Shown here in pieces: positions 43,122 to 51,455 of a stretch of 64,000 bases of DNA (the first letter of the stretch is position 1; each line of letters begins with the position of its first letter). The notes below the pieces were generated by a model. The model searched no databases, had not been told where the DNA came from, and worked only from the letters and a program-made list of their open reading frames with translations. Source of the DNA: Flavobacteria bacterium BBFL7. GTDB taxonomy: Bacteria; Bacteroidota; Bacteroidia; Flavobacteriales; Flavobacteriaceae. Position numbers and translations under genes: made by a program. The stretch covers positions 349,119 through 413,118 of the forward strand of contig CH672374.1 of the NCBI GenBank assembly GCA_000153385.1, read 5' to 3'.

Positions 43122-43478
43122 ATGCTCTATAAAAATATCGTGAAAACCATATTGCTTTGGTTACCTAGTATTCCAGTTATTATCTTCTTTTTGCAAAATG
43201 CATTTGAAAAAATTGTAAAGCATGATCAACTAGATAAAATAGGTACAAGCCCTACTCTACTTATTATCACAGGTTTAGTTTTATTGATAGCTACTGGGTT
43301 ATTTATATTTCATAGAACCTTACTTTATGGGACACTAATTTTAAGCTTTTATATGACAGCTATTGTAGCAATACATATCCATAAAGGAAAAGGCTTTTAT
43401 CTTACCATGTTGATTATTATTGGAACTCTAGTGGCTGGTTGGTTAAGAAAAACCTATTTACCTATTAAGCCAGAATAA
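43122..43478 (+). CDS. Four-helix membrane protein, probably DoxX-like
   Basis: 118 residues and four hydrophobic segments. IFFLQNAFEKIVKHDQLDKIG after the first helix and AIVAIHIHKGKGFYLTM resemble the DoxX-like arrangement (G/N-x-x-K motif after helix 1, His near helix 3). The family assignment is tentative. Eight bases downstream of the DUF2200 gene, so likely the same transcript. Confidence 0.55.
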   Translation: MLYKNIVKTILLWLPSIPVIIFFLQNAFEKIVKHDQLDKIGTSPTLLIITGLVLLIATGLFIFHRTLLYGTLILSFYMTAIVAIHIHKGKGFYLTMLIIIGTLVAGWLRKTYLPIKPE

Positions 43479-43512
43479 CGATAATCCATGACTCATTACC
43501 TATTTTAAGCAG

Positions 43513-43520
43513 TAAATTTG
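43513..43520 (+). promoter_or_regulatory. -7 promoter box of the RluA-type gene
   Basis: TAAATTTG, a perfect TAnnTTTG, 20 bases before the ATG at 43541. Confidence 0.5.
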
Positions 43521-43540
43521 TAATGTAAACCTATTACAAC

Positions 43541-44224
43541 ATGTCTATCAACAATCGTATTCTATTTGAAGATAATCACCTTATCGCCGTAAATAAGAAA
43601 TCTGGTGATCTAGTACAAGGCGATAAAACAGGTGATGTCATTTTACCTGAAATGATTAAAGAGTACATTGCTGTAAAATATGATAAACCTGGAGCTGTCT
43701 TTCTAGGTGTTACACATAGACTAGATCGTCCTACTAGTGGTGTGGTGGTTTTTGCTCGCACATCAAAAGCGTTACCACGCATGAACAAGTTATTTGCAAA
43801 TCACGAGACGCGTAAGACCTATTGGGCTGTTGTAGAAGGTACAACGCCCAAAAAGCAAGATCGATTGATACATCACTTAGTACGCAATACAAAGCAGAAT
43901 AAAAGTTATGCTCATGACCACGGTGTTCCCAACTCAAAAGAAGCCATTCTTAGCTATACAGTTATTCAAAAATTAGACCGCTACACGTTACTAGAAATAG
44001 CATTAGAAACCGGTAGACATCATCAAATACGTGCTCAGTTAAGTAAAATAGGTTGTGTGATTAAAGGTGATTTAAAATATGGTGCAAGACGTAGCAATAA
44101 AGATGGTAGTATTCACTTACATGCACGGCAGTTAGAATTTATTCATCCAGTAAAGAAAGAACCAGTAAAGATTATCGCGCCTGTTCCTGATGGTGACGCG
44201 ATTTGGAAAATTATTGCTAGTTAG
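43541..44224 (+). CDS. RluA-family RNA pseudouridine synthase
   Basis: 227 residues. Catalytic block GVTHRLDRPTSGVVVFART with Asp62, then KTYWAVVEG and the C-terminal LETGRHHQIRAQLSKIGC and GARRSNKDGSIHLHA. No N-terminal S4 domain, so it is the short RluA/TruC-like type that modifies uridine in rRNA or tRNA. Target position cannot be read from the sequence. Confidence 0.88.
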   Translation: MSINNRILFEDNHLIAVNKKSGDLVQGDKTGDVILPEMIKEYIAVKYDKPGAVFLGVTHRLDRPTSGVVVFARTSKALPRMNKLFANHETRKTYWAVVEGTTPKKQDRLIHHLVRNTKQNKSYAHDHGVPNSKEAILSYTVIQKLDRYTLLEIALETGRHHQIRAQLSKIGCVIKGDLKYGARRSNKDGSIHLHARQLEFIHPVKKEPVKIIAPVPDGDAIWKIIAS

Positions 44225-44317
44225 CTTAAAGAATTTAAATTTCTAACAATTAATTGGCTACTAAATATTCTACTTAGTCTAATTTAGACCTAACTAGTAA
44301 GGTTTTAGAATACAATT

Positions 44318-45703
44318 ATGGTCGATCAACAATACATTAAGCTAACCCATCAATCACATCAAGAGTTTTTTAAATCTCAACAGACTAAGGATGTGAATTA
44401 TCGTATAACGGCTTTGAAAAAATTAAAAGCAGTTATAGAGCAAAAAGAACAGCAAGTGTACAAGGCTTTAGCCGCAGATTTAGGTAAAAGTGAATTTGAA
44501 GCATTTATTACAGAATATCAAGTGATTACTGGCGAACTTGATAAGTACATTAAAAAGACAAAAAAATGGGCAAGTCCAAGAAAGGTGCGACCTTCACTTC
44601 TTAACTTTCCATCAAAAGCGCGTCAATATTCTGAACCTTATGGTAATACCTTAATTATATCACCTTGGAATTACCCTTTTCAATTAGCACTTGCTCCTTT
44701 GATAGGTGCTGTAGCAGCTGGGAATACAGTGATTCTTAAACCTAGTGAGTTCTCTACCGCTACGTCACAATTACTAGAAGAGATAGTTAATGAATCCTTT
44801 GATGCTCAACATGTAAAAGTGATACAAGGTGATGCTGACGTTGCCAAAGAATTGACCAGTCTGAAATGGGATTATATATTCTTTACAGGTAGTCCACCAG
44901 TAGGGAAAGCGATTTATCAAGCGGCTGCAAAACATTTAACGCCTGTAACCCTTGAATTAGGTGGTAAAAACCCTTGTGTCATACATGAAAGCGCATCACT
45001 TAAGGTGGCTGCACGTAGAATAGTCTGGGGAAAATTTCTCAATGCTGGTCAGACCTGTATTGCACCTGATTATATATTAGTACATAATAGTGTTAAGCTA
45101 GAGTTCATAGAACATGTAAAAGCCGAAATCATCAATTTCTTTGGTAAAAATCCTAAAGAAAGTCCAGATTTGCCTAGAATAATCAGAGAACAACATTTTA
45201 GAAAACTCATTGAGATGTTAGAAGATCAAAAGATAATTTCTGGTGGTCAACACGATATTAATACTTTATACATCGCTCCTACACTACTAGATGAGCCACA
45301 ACGAGATAGTAACGTGATGCAAGAGGAAATTTTTGGTCCTATACTTCCAGTAATTAGTTATAAGAATCAAGGTGATATCATCCAGTGGATTGACTCTTAT
45401 GAAAAATCATTGGGTGCATATATATTTAGTAATAACAATAGGTTTGAGCAATGGTTCATACAGCGATTTTCATATGGTGGTGGCGTTATAAACGACAGTA
45501 TTGTACAGTTTGTGAATGAGCGATTACCCTTTGGCGGCGTAGGAAATAGCGGTATTGGAAATTATCATGGTAAAAAGACTTTCGAAACTTTTTCACATAT
45601 GAAAAGTATGGTTCATCGTGGCACTTGGTTAGATATTCCCATAAAATATGCACCATATAGTGGTAAATTGGATATCGTTAAAAGAATAATCCGATGGCTA
45701 TAA
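44318..45703 (+). CDS. Aldehyde dehydrogenase (class 3-like)
   Basis: 461 residues, the length of class 3 ALDHs. Cofactor block ISPWNYPFQLALAPLIGAVAAGN and FTGSPPVGKAI; general base Glu213 in TLELGGKNP, and the catalytic Cys247 in NAGQTCIAPDY; C-terminal LPFGGVGNSGIGNYHGKKTFE and a hydrophobic/basic tail. Enzymes of this type oxidise medium- and long-chain fatty aldehydes to acids with NAD(P). A membrane link via the tail is possible but not shown. Confidence 0.88.
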   Translation: MVDQQYIKLTHQSHQEFFKSQQTKDVNYRITALKKLKAVIEQKEQQVYKALAADLGKSEFEAFITEYQVITGELDKYIKKTKKWASPRKVRPSLLNFPSKARQYSEPYGNTLIISPWNYPFQLALAPLIGAVAAGNTVILKPSEFSTATSQLLEEIVNESFDAQHVKVIQGDADVAKELTSLKWDYIFFTGSPPVGKAIYQAAAKHLTPVTLELGGKNPCVIHESASLKVAARRIVWGKFLNAGQTCIAPDYILVHNSVKLEFIEHVKAEIINFFGKNPKESPDLPRIIREQHFRKLIEMLEDQKIISGGQHDINTLYIAPTLLDEPQRDSNVMQEEIFGPILPVISYKNQGDIIQWIDSYEKSLGAYIFSNNNRFEQWFIQRFSYGGGVINDSIVQFVNERLPFGGVGNSGIGNYHGKKTFETFSHMKSMVHRGTWLDIPIKYAPYSGKLDIVKRIIRWL

Positions 45704-45747
45704 TCTTCCTAAAATTCTCATAATGTATCCTTAAGGTGTTGTTATCA

Positions 45748-45763
45748 CGCTTTCGCGAAAGCG
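45748..45763. repeat. Palindromic repeat, copy 9 (16 bp)
   Basis: CGCTTTCGCGAAAGCG between the aldehyde dehydrogenase and the DUF2945 gene. GTTAT on the left and ATAAC on the right extend the inverted symmetry imperfectly. Confidence 0.95.
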
Positions 45764-45790
45764 ATATAACGTCTATCTTTAAAAGAAAAA

Positions 45791-46000
45791 ATGATCAGAG
45801 AAGGTAGTAAAGTCTCATGGGAATGGGGCAACGGCACAGCAGAAGGAAAAGTTAAAGAGACCTATTCAGAGTCCATTACAAAATCCATTAACGGTAATGA
45901 CGTCACCCGTAATGGAGAAAGTGGTAATAAAGCCTTGTATATTGAACAAGAAGATGGAGATATGGTTTTAAAGTTAGAAAGTGAAGTTAAAAAAGCTTAG
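45791..46000 (+). CDS. DUF2945 (hypervirulence-associated TUDOR domain) protein
   Basis: 69 residues forming a single small beta-barrel: REGSKVSWEWGNGTAEGKVKE, then GNKALYIEQEDGDMVLKLESEV. This is the DUF2945/HVA1 TUDOR pattern. Such proteins are common stand-alone genes in bacteria; function unknown. Confidence 0.85.
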   Translation: MIREGSKVSWEWGNGTAEGKVKETYSESITKSINGNDVTRNGESGNKALYIEQEDGDMVLKLESEVKKA

Positions 46001-46012
46001 TTATAAAGTTTT

Positions 46013-46351
46013 ATGATTAACTTTATAAGGAATTTTTATATCATGATTTACAGCACCTTATCAACAGATCTACAACTACTTTTAATGTCATCCACCGACT
46101 GGATGATTTTACTGGTTATATCTAGTATTATAGCCGTAGGAACTTTTGTAGCATATCGTTTTTGTAGTGAGGATACAGATAAGACGAAGCGATCAATAAT
46201 GATTAAGATCGATCGTAATGGTAAACACCGATATGAAATTAAAGAGAATCTAGATAACGGAAAAACGGTATTCTGGATGAAGGTCGTTTTATTCATAATT
46301 ACCGTAGGCATTCTTTGTATTCCTATTCATAGTTGGTTTTATAAATCATAA
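46013..46351 (+). CDS. Small membrane protein of unknown function
   Basis: 112 residues with two membrane segments (~31-49, MILLVISSIIAVGTFVAY, and ~88-107, MKVVLFIITVGILCIPIHSW) separated by a basic cytoplasmic loop. Starts at 46013; ATGs at residues 11 and 25 (MSSTDWMILL) are alternatives. Thirteen bases after the DUF2945 gene and 6 before the next, so all three are probably co-transcribed. No family recognised. Confidence 0.55.
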   Translation: MINFIRNFYIMIYSTLSTDLQLLLMSSTDWMILLVISSIIAVGTFVAYRFCSEDTDKTKRSIMIKIDRNGKHRYEIKENLDNGKTVFWMKVVLFIITVGILCIPIHSWFYKS

Positions 46352-46357
46352 TATATC

Positions 46358-46975
46358 ATGGCACAATTAGTACGTATATATGAGGACAATCCTAGTCCTA
46401 AAGAATTACAGCGTATCGCAAAAGCTATGAGAGATGGCGCTCTTGTGATATATCCTACAGATACCGTTTATGGTCTAGGTTGTGATATCAATCATAAAGG
46501 TGCTCTTGAAAAAGTTGCCAAAATACGTGGCGTAAAGCTGGAAAAAGCTAATTTTTCTTTTATATGTGAAAGCTTAAGTAATTTAAGTGAATATGTAAGT
46601 CAAATAGATACAGCAACTTTTAAATTATTGAAACGCAATCTACCTGGTCCTTACACTTTTATATTGCCAGGTAACAATAATTTACCATCTGTTTTTAAGA
46701 AAAAGAAAACAGTAGGTATTCGTGTACCAGATAATTCAATCGCAATAGGTCTTGTTCAGGCGCTAGGCAATCCTATTATTTCCACTTCTATTAAGGATGA
46801 GGATGAGGTAATAGAATATACCACTGACCCTAGTCTTATAGTAGAAAAATGGGATAATCTAGTAGATTATGTTATTGATGGTGGTTATGGAGATAATATT
46901 GCTTCTACAGTTATAGATTTAACCGGTGATGAACCTGTACTGGTAAGAGAAGGAAAAGGTAGTGTAGAGTTGTAA
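46358..46975 (+). CDS. Sua5/YciO/YrdC-family protein (threonylcarbamoyl-AMP synthase-like)
   Basis: 205 residues. GALVIYPTDTVYGLGCDIN, KIRGVKLEKANFSFICESLSNLS, PGPYTFILPG and GIRVPDNSIAIGLVQALGNPI are the YrdC-fold motifs. The enzyme class makes threonylcarbamoyl-AMP for the t6A37 modification of tRNAs. The substitutions in the KxR...SKRP loop (GVKLEKANFSF) resemble the YciO-like subgroup, so a function other than t6A synthesis is possible. Overlapping spacing (2 bases) with the next gene suggests one transcript. Confidence 0.82.
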   Translation: MAQLVRIYEDNPSPKELQRIAKAMRDGALVIYPTDTVYGLGCDINHKGALEKVAKIRGVKLEKANFSFICESLSNLSEYVSQIDTATFKLLKRNLPGPYTFILPGNNNLPSVFKKKKTVGIRVPDNSIAIGLVQALGNPIISTSIKDEDEVIEYTTDPSLIVEKWDNLVDYVIDGGYGDNIASTVIDLTGDEPVLVREGKGSVEL

Positions 46976-46977
46976 TT

Positions 46978-47397
46978 ATGCGTGTTGAAAGGTTAGTTTC
47001 TTACTTACTTTTTGTAATAGTCGCAATACTAATTTCATCGGCATTTTTTAACCCATTAGATTCACTTGAATTTGCTTATACAGATATCTATTTTAAGGAT
47101 GCACATCGCGAGGCTCTATTAATTTATGCTGCCTTTATTTCCATTCCTGGTTTTATGTTGTTATTATGGTCTGATAAGAACAACACTTTTATATCTAATA
47201 TATGTTGGTTGATGCTAGCGGCAACAATTATTATTTGCATGGCTATACTATACTTAACTTATTTTGTCAAACCTTATGACATGGGATTTGAAGAATATAC
47301 TAATTATAGCTGGTACATTGCTTATGCTTTAATTGCGCTTATTATACTTAATATTATCTATCTAGTTGCAAAATTATTTAAAGTAGGTAAAGAATGA
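46978..47397 (+). CDS. Membrane protein with four predicted segments, unknown function
   Basis: 139 residues; hydrophobic segments at about 8-24, 46-64, 72-94 and 112-132, ending in a basic tail. Starts 2 bases after the YrdC-like gene. I do not recognise a family; it resembles poorly characterised small membrane proteins of Flavobacteriaceae. Confidence 0.55.
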   Translation: MRVERLVSYLLFVIVAILISSAFFNPLDSLEFAYTDIYFKDAHREALLIYAAFISIPGFMLLLWSDKNNTFISNICWLMLAATIIICMAILYLTYFVKPYDMGFEEYTNYSWYIAYALIALIILNIIYLVAKLFKVGKE

Positions 47398-47458
47398 GCT
47401 ATTATAAAATTGCCATTTTTAAAAACTGACTTTCTAAAAAATATCTTTATTTCTTACA

Positions 47459-47656
47459 ATGAATATTCTTTTAAAAATAGATATTGTTGCAGAGACACCT
47501 TTTGATATAAACATCTATGAATCCGACGCTATTGATGATGTAAGTCTATTTAGGATTTAACTCATACTTCAAGCTCCACTCATTTTAATAACAGGTCTAT
47601 TGTATCTTCTTATTAATCTAATATCTAAGTTTAAACAGATATTAATAAAGTCATAA
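47459..47656 (+). pseudogene. Possible remnant of a membrane protein gene with an in-frame stop
   Basis: An ATG at 47459 opens a 33-codon frame (MNILLKIDIVAETPFDINIY) that stops at 47558-47560. The same frame continues after the stop with a clear membrane helix (LILQAPLILITGLLYLLINL) and a basic tail, ending at 47656. Removing the TAA would give one 66-codon frame. It could be a decayed small membrane protein or coincidence in AT-rich DNA. It fills most of the gap between 47397 and 47716; the rest of that gap shows nothing. Confidence 0.35.
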
Positions 47657-47715
47657 TTCACAATTAATTAATCTCAAGGTTGAACTTGTTTTTTATCTTT
47701 AATAAAAATAACAAT

Positions 47716-48549
47716 ATGCCATATTTAGAAAAAACGACCGCACAGCACGATGCAGATGTTAGTATATACTTTGAAGATCAAGGAGAAGGACAACCTATAA
47801 TTCTTATACATGGATGGCCATTAAGTGGTGCTATGTGGGAATATCAAGTACCTGTGTTGATTGAGAATGGGTATCGTGTCATTACATATGATCGACGTGG
47901 TTTTGGTAAATCGTCGAGACCGTGGAACGGCTATGATTATCATACCATGGCCGAAGATTTAAATGATTTAATACAGCAATTAGAATTGGAAAATGTAATT
48001 CTAGTTGGATTTTCTATGGGTGGTGGTGAATTAGCACAGTATGTAGGCAACTTCGGTACTAGTAAAATTAATAAGCTCATTTTCATGAGTTCTATCGCTC
48101 CTTTTCTATTAAAGACAGATGATAATCCTGACGGTACACCAGATGATGCTTTTAAAGGAATGGAAAGTGGTGTTAAAAATGACCGTGCAGGATTTTTGAA
48201 AGATTTTGGTCCTGGATTTGTTAATTATGAAGATAATCAAGATCGTATCTCAAAAGCGCAACTGGATTATAATTTTCAAATTGCTATTGATGCAAGTCCT
48301 AAAGGAACTTTAGATTGTATTAACGCTTTTGGACGAACTGATTTAAGAGATGCACTTAAAAAAATAGATGTCCCTACCCTATTCATACATGGTGATGCAG
48401 ATAACATTGTGCCTATTGAGCCCAGTTCAAAACAAGGTCATTCTATTGTAAAAGGCTCTCAACTAGAGGTTATTAATAATGCACCACATGGTCTATATGT
48501 TACACATAAAGATGAGGTAAATAAAATATTATTAGACTTTATTAAATAG
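47716..48549 (+). CDS. Alpha/beta hydrolase, haloperoxidase/arylesterase-like
   Basis: 277 residues from the ATG at 47716 (MPYLEKTTAQHDADVSIYFE); the TTG start at 47680 adds 12 residues with no family match. The motifs IHGWPLSGAMWE, YDRRGFGKSSRP, the nucleophile elbow GFSMGGGELAQY, DVPTLFIHGDADNIVPIE and the C-terminal NAPHGLYVTHKDEVN give the Ser/Asp/His triad. This is the non-heme chloroperoxidase/arylesterase branch, which hydrolyses esters and can show perhydrolysis. Substrate not known. Confidence 0.88.
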   Translation: MPYLEKTTAQHDADVSIYFEDQGEGQPIILIHGWPLSGAMWEYQVPVLIENGYRVITYDRRGFGKSSRPWNGYDYHTMAEDLNDLIQQLELENVILVGFSMGGGELAQYVGNFGTSKINKLIFMSSIAPFLLKTDDNPDGTPDDAFKGMESGVKNDRAGFLKDFGPGFVNYEDNQDRISKAQLDYNFQIAIDASPKGTLDCINAFGRTDLRDALKKIDVPTLFIHGDADNIVPIEPSSKQGHSIVKGSQLEVINNAPHGLYVTHKDEVNKILLDFIK

Positions 48550-48577
48550 GTTTTTTAAACATAACGACAGTATTAAG

Positions 48578-48612
48578 ATAGGCTACAATAATCAGTAGCC
48601 TATTCTTTTTTC
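48578..48612 (+). terminator. Terminator of the alpha/beta hydrolase gene
   Basis: A 9-bp stem (ATAGGCTAC with GTAGCCTAT) followed by TTCTTTTTTC. Confidence 0.8.
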
Positions 48613-48717
48613 ATAATGCTATGGATAATAATTATTTAATAAATCCACGACCACATTATTAAAAAATAGTAGAATTGTCGTACTAATTCTTTATTTTTCA
48701 ACCTATAAATAACAGGT

Positions 48718-49347
48718 ATGAAAAATATTAATCAAATTTTTGACAACAATAAAGAATGGATCAAGTCTAAGCTGGCTAAAGACAGTACTTACTTTGACAA
48801 GTTAGCTTCTGGTCAGGATCCTGAAATTCTTTACATAGGTTGTTCTGATAGCCGTGCAACAGCCGAGGAAATCATGGGATTAGGTCCTGGAGATGTATTT
48901 GTACATAGAAATATTGCAAACATGGCCTCTAACCTAGACCTTACCGCTATGGGTGTGATTAATTATGCGGTAGAACACCTTAAAGTAGATCATGTAGTTG
49001 TATGTGGACATTATGGTTGTGGTGGTGTTAAAGCTGCTATGCAATCTCAAGATTTAGGTATTCTTAATCCATATTTAAGAAACATACGTGATGTGTATAG
49101 AATGCATAAAGAAGAACTTAACGCTATCTCTGATGAAGACCAACGTTACAGACGTCTTATAGAATTAAATGTTCAAGAACAATGTATTAACGTACTTAAA
49201 ACTAGTGATGTACAAATAGCATTTAAACGTCGTGGTATTACAGTACATGGTTGGGTATTTGATCTAGCCACTGGTGAGCTTATTGACCTCAAAATTGACT
49301 TCGCAAAAATTTTAGAAGATATCATGGAAATCTATCATTTAGATTAA
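48718..49347 (+). CDS. Beta-class carbonic anhydrase
   Basis: 209 residues. Zinc ligands Cys42 (GCSDSRA, with Asp44-Arg46 dyad), His98 and Cys101 (CGHYGCGG). PGDVFVHRNIANMAS and VHGWVFDLATGELIDL are standard. It interconverts CO2 and bicarbonate in the cytoplasm. Transcribed alone; its 3' region carries palindrome copy 10 and a long inverted repeat. Confidence 0.93.
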   Translation: MKNINQIFDNNKEWIKSKLAKDSTYFDKLASGQDPEILYIGCSDSRATAEEIMGLGPGDVFVHRNIANMASNLDLTAMGVINYAVEHLKVDHVVVCGHYGCGGVKAAMQSQDLGILNPYLRNIRDVYRMHKEELNAISDEDQRYRRLIELNVQEQCINVLKTSDVQIAFKRRGITVHGWVFDLATGELIDLKIDFAKILEDIMEIYHLD

Positions 49348-49378
49348 ATTTTTAGATTCTAGTATTTTAAATGTTAAC

Positions 49379-49396
49379 ACGCTTCCGCGAAAGCGT
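49379..49396. repeat. Palindromic repeat, copy 10 (one mismatch)
   Basis: ACGCTTCCGCGAAAGCGT, one mismatch from the 18-bp palindrome, between the carbonic anhydrase and the DUF3857 gene. Confidence 0.9.
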
Positions 49397-49406
49397 ACTT
49401 AAACAG

Positions 49407-49472
49407 CACATATAATACTTAACAATGTACCTTGAATACTACTCACGGTAATCGCTTTAGGTATTATATGTG
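49407..49472. repeat. 12-bp inverted repeat with 42-base loop, followed by a T-rich stretch
   Basis: CACATATAATAC (49407-49418) and its exact complement GTATTATATGTG (49461-49472), then TTTTATTATTTT up to the next ATG. This is a possible terminator or leader structure of the DUF3857 gene at 49487. Confidence 0.5.
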
Positions 49473-49486
49473 TTTTATTATTTTAT

Positions 49487-51412
49487 ATGAAATTATTTGT
49501 TCCTGCACTCCTATTAAGTTTATCACTTCTATTCACGACTCAAGCAAATGCTCAAAAAGATAAACCTACCGCTCAAGAAGTTTCTAAAGCCAAAACTCTT
49601 AAAGAAAAATATAAAGATGAGGATGTAGTCATATCAGACAAGAAAACTGAAATCACATTTACTCGCAATAACAAGACCAATAAAGTAGAAGTTAGAGAAG
49701 AGATAATTACAACATTCTTTGCTATTGCTTCGAGAGCAGATATAGGTTACAACACAGGTTATGATAATGAATCATCTATTGAAACATTAAGCCTTACAGA
49801 TAAGAGAAATAAAAGAATTGCATGGAATATTAATGATGAGGCCTACTCTACAGAATCCGTTTTTCATAATGACTACCGTGTGAAGTATGCAAAACTTACC
49901 TTTCCTCTTCAAGGTTACCTAAGAACTGTAAAAGAGGTTAAAGAATATAAAGATGTAAAATATTTTACAACAGATTACTTTGTAGAGCCTTATCGAGTAA
50001 TGAAAGGTACCATGACCATCACTATACCTGATTGGTTAGAAATGGATATTAAAGAATACCATTTTGGTTCTAATGATATAAAGAAAGTAATCAAAAAAGT
50101 AGGCGCAGATACGCAAATTACTTTCAAAATAAATAACCTATCTCCTATGAAAAGGGAATACCGTATGCCTGGTAACTCTTACATATATCCTCATGTGCTT
50201 TATTTGACCAAGTCATTTAAAGATAACAAAGGTACTGAGGTCACTCTTTTTAAAGAAACTCAAGATTTATACAATTGGTACTCTTCACTAGTTAATGATG
50301 TAGATATTCAAACAACTGATATTGCTGTTAAAGTTAAAGAGCTTACTGATGGACTTACCACAGATGATGAGAAAGTAAAAGCGATTTATTATTGGGTACA
50401 GGATAATATTAAATACATCGCCTTTGAAGATGGAATTGCAGGTTTTAAACCAGATAGTCCGCAAAATGTTTTTAATAAGAAGTATGGAGATTGTAAAGGC
50501 ATGGCAATTCTTTTAAAAACGATGTTAGTTGAAGCCGGCTATGATGCCCGATTAGTATGGATAGGTACCGATCATATTTCGTATGACTACTCTACTCCTT
50601 CATTAAGCGTGGATAATCATATGATAACTGCTATTATGGTGGATGGAAATCCGATATTTATTGATGGTACAGAAAAGTTTAATTCATACGGAACATTTGC
50701 CACTAGAATACAAGGTAAGCAAGCATTAATAGAAAATGGAGAAACCTTCTTACTTAAAAAAGTACCACAGGCAACTCCAGAATTTAATAAAGAAGTATAT
50801 CAAGGTACTTTTAAGATTGATGGTAATGATCTTGTAGGAACCATAAATAAAGAACTTACAGGAGAGCAAGCTAGTAGTTTCTTATACGGTTTTACAGGCA
50901 TGGAACAAGATAAACGTCAAGAAGTCATGCTTAAAGTTCTAACTGATGGTAATAACAATGCTACCGTGCAAAACGTAAGTGATTTTGATCCTACAGATAG
51001 GGATGCAATTCTTAAACTTAATTACAATCTTAAAGTATCTAATGCTGTAAGTAGCTTTGATGATAATCTTTATCTTGAGCTAGATCCGGTACGTTATCTA
51101 GCAGACTGGACTATGGAAGAAGATCGTGAGAATTCTTATAAAATGAGTAATACTCGTGTAGAACAAAAGAATATTTCATTAGAACTACCAGTAGGATATC
51201 AAATAGAAACATTACCTGACGCCATTTCAATTGATAACCAATTTCTACAAGTCGAGGCGCGTTACACTTTAAATGGAAATAGCATTGATTATAATTCTCA
51301 AATAAAAATTAAAAATCGCTTAATTAAAAAAACAGAATTTAAAACTTGGAACGCTGCTATTCAACAGATTAAAAACTTTTATGACGAACAAATCGTTCTA
51401 AAAAAAGTTTAG
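49487..51412 (+). CDS. Secreted DUF3857/transglutaminase-like protein
   Basis: 641 residues with a signal peptide (MKLFVPALLLSLSLLFTTQANAQ). An N-terminal DUF3857 beta-sandwich (~50-240) is followed by a transglutaminase-like core (~285-420) with a full triad: Cys336 (YGDCKGMA), His378 (VDNHMI) and Asp393 (FIDGT), plus a C-terminal beta domain. Such proteins are periplasmic or surface proteins of Bacteroidota, probably acting on peptides as proteases or acyltransferases rather than as crosslinkers. The downstream gene is a related protein without the triad. Confidence 0.85.
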   Translation: MKLFVPALLLSLSLLFTTQANAQKDKPTAQEVSKAKTLKEKYKDEDVVISDKKTEITFTRNNKTNKVEVREEIITTFFAIASRADIGYNTGYDNESSIETLSLTDKRNKRIAWNINDEAYSTESVFHNDYRVKYAKLTFPLQGYLRTVKEVKEYKDVKYFTTDYFVEPYRVMKGTMTITIPDWLEMDIKEYHFGSNDIKKVIKKVGADTQITFKINNLSPMKREYRMPGNSYIYPHVLYLTKSFKDNKGTEVTLFKETQDLYNWYSSLVNDVDIQTTDIAVKVKELTDGLTTDDEKVKAIYYWVQDNIKYIAFEDGIAGFKPDSPQNVFNKKYGDCKGMAILLKTMLVEAGYDARLVWIGTDHISYDYSTPSLSVDNHMITAIMVDGNPIFIDGTEKFNSYGTFATRIQGKQALIENGETFLLKKVPQATPEFNKEVYQGTFKIDGNDLVGTINKELTGEQASSFLYGFTGMEQDKRQEVMLKVLTDGNNNATVQNVSDFDPTDRDAILKLNYNLKVSNAVSSFDDNLYLELDPVRYLADWTMEEDRENSYKMSNTRVEQKNISLELPVGYQIETLPDAISIDNQFLQVEARYTLNGNSIDYNSQIKIKNRLIKKTEFKTWNAAIQQIKNFYDEQIVLKKV

Positions 51413-51455
51413 AAATTAACTCAACTCAAAACCAATCATAACCACTACATCTATT

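Noticed and set aside
43576-43937. Minus-strand open frames opposite the RluA-type gene
   Set aside because: Antisense to a conserved enzyme with a clear catalytic motif; no promoter or family match.
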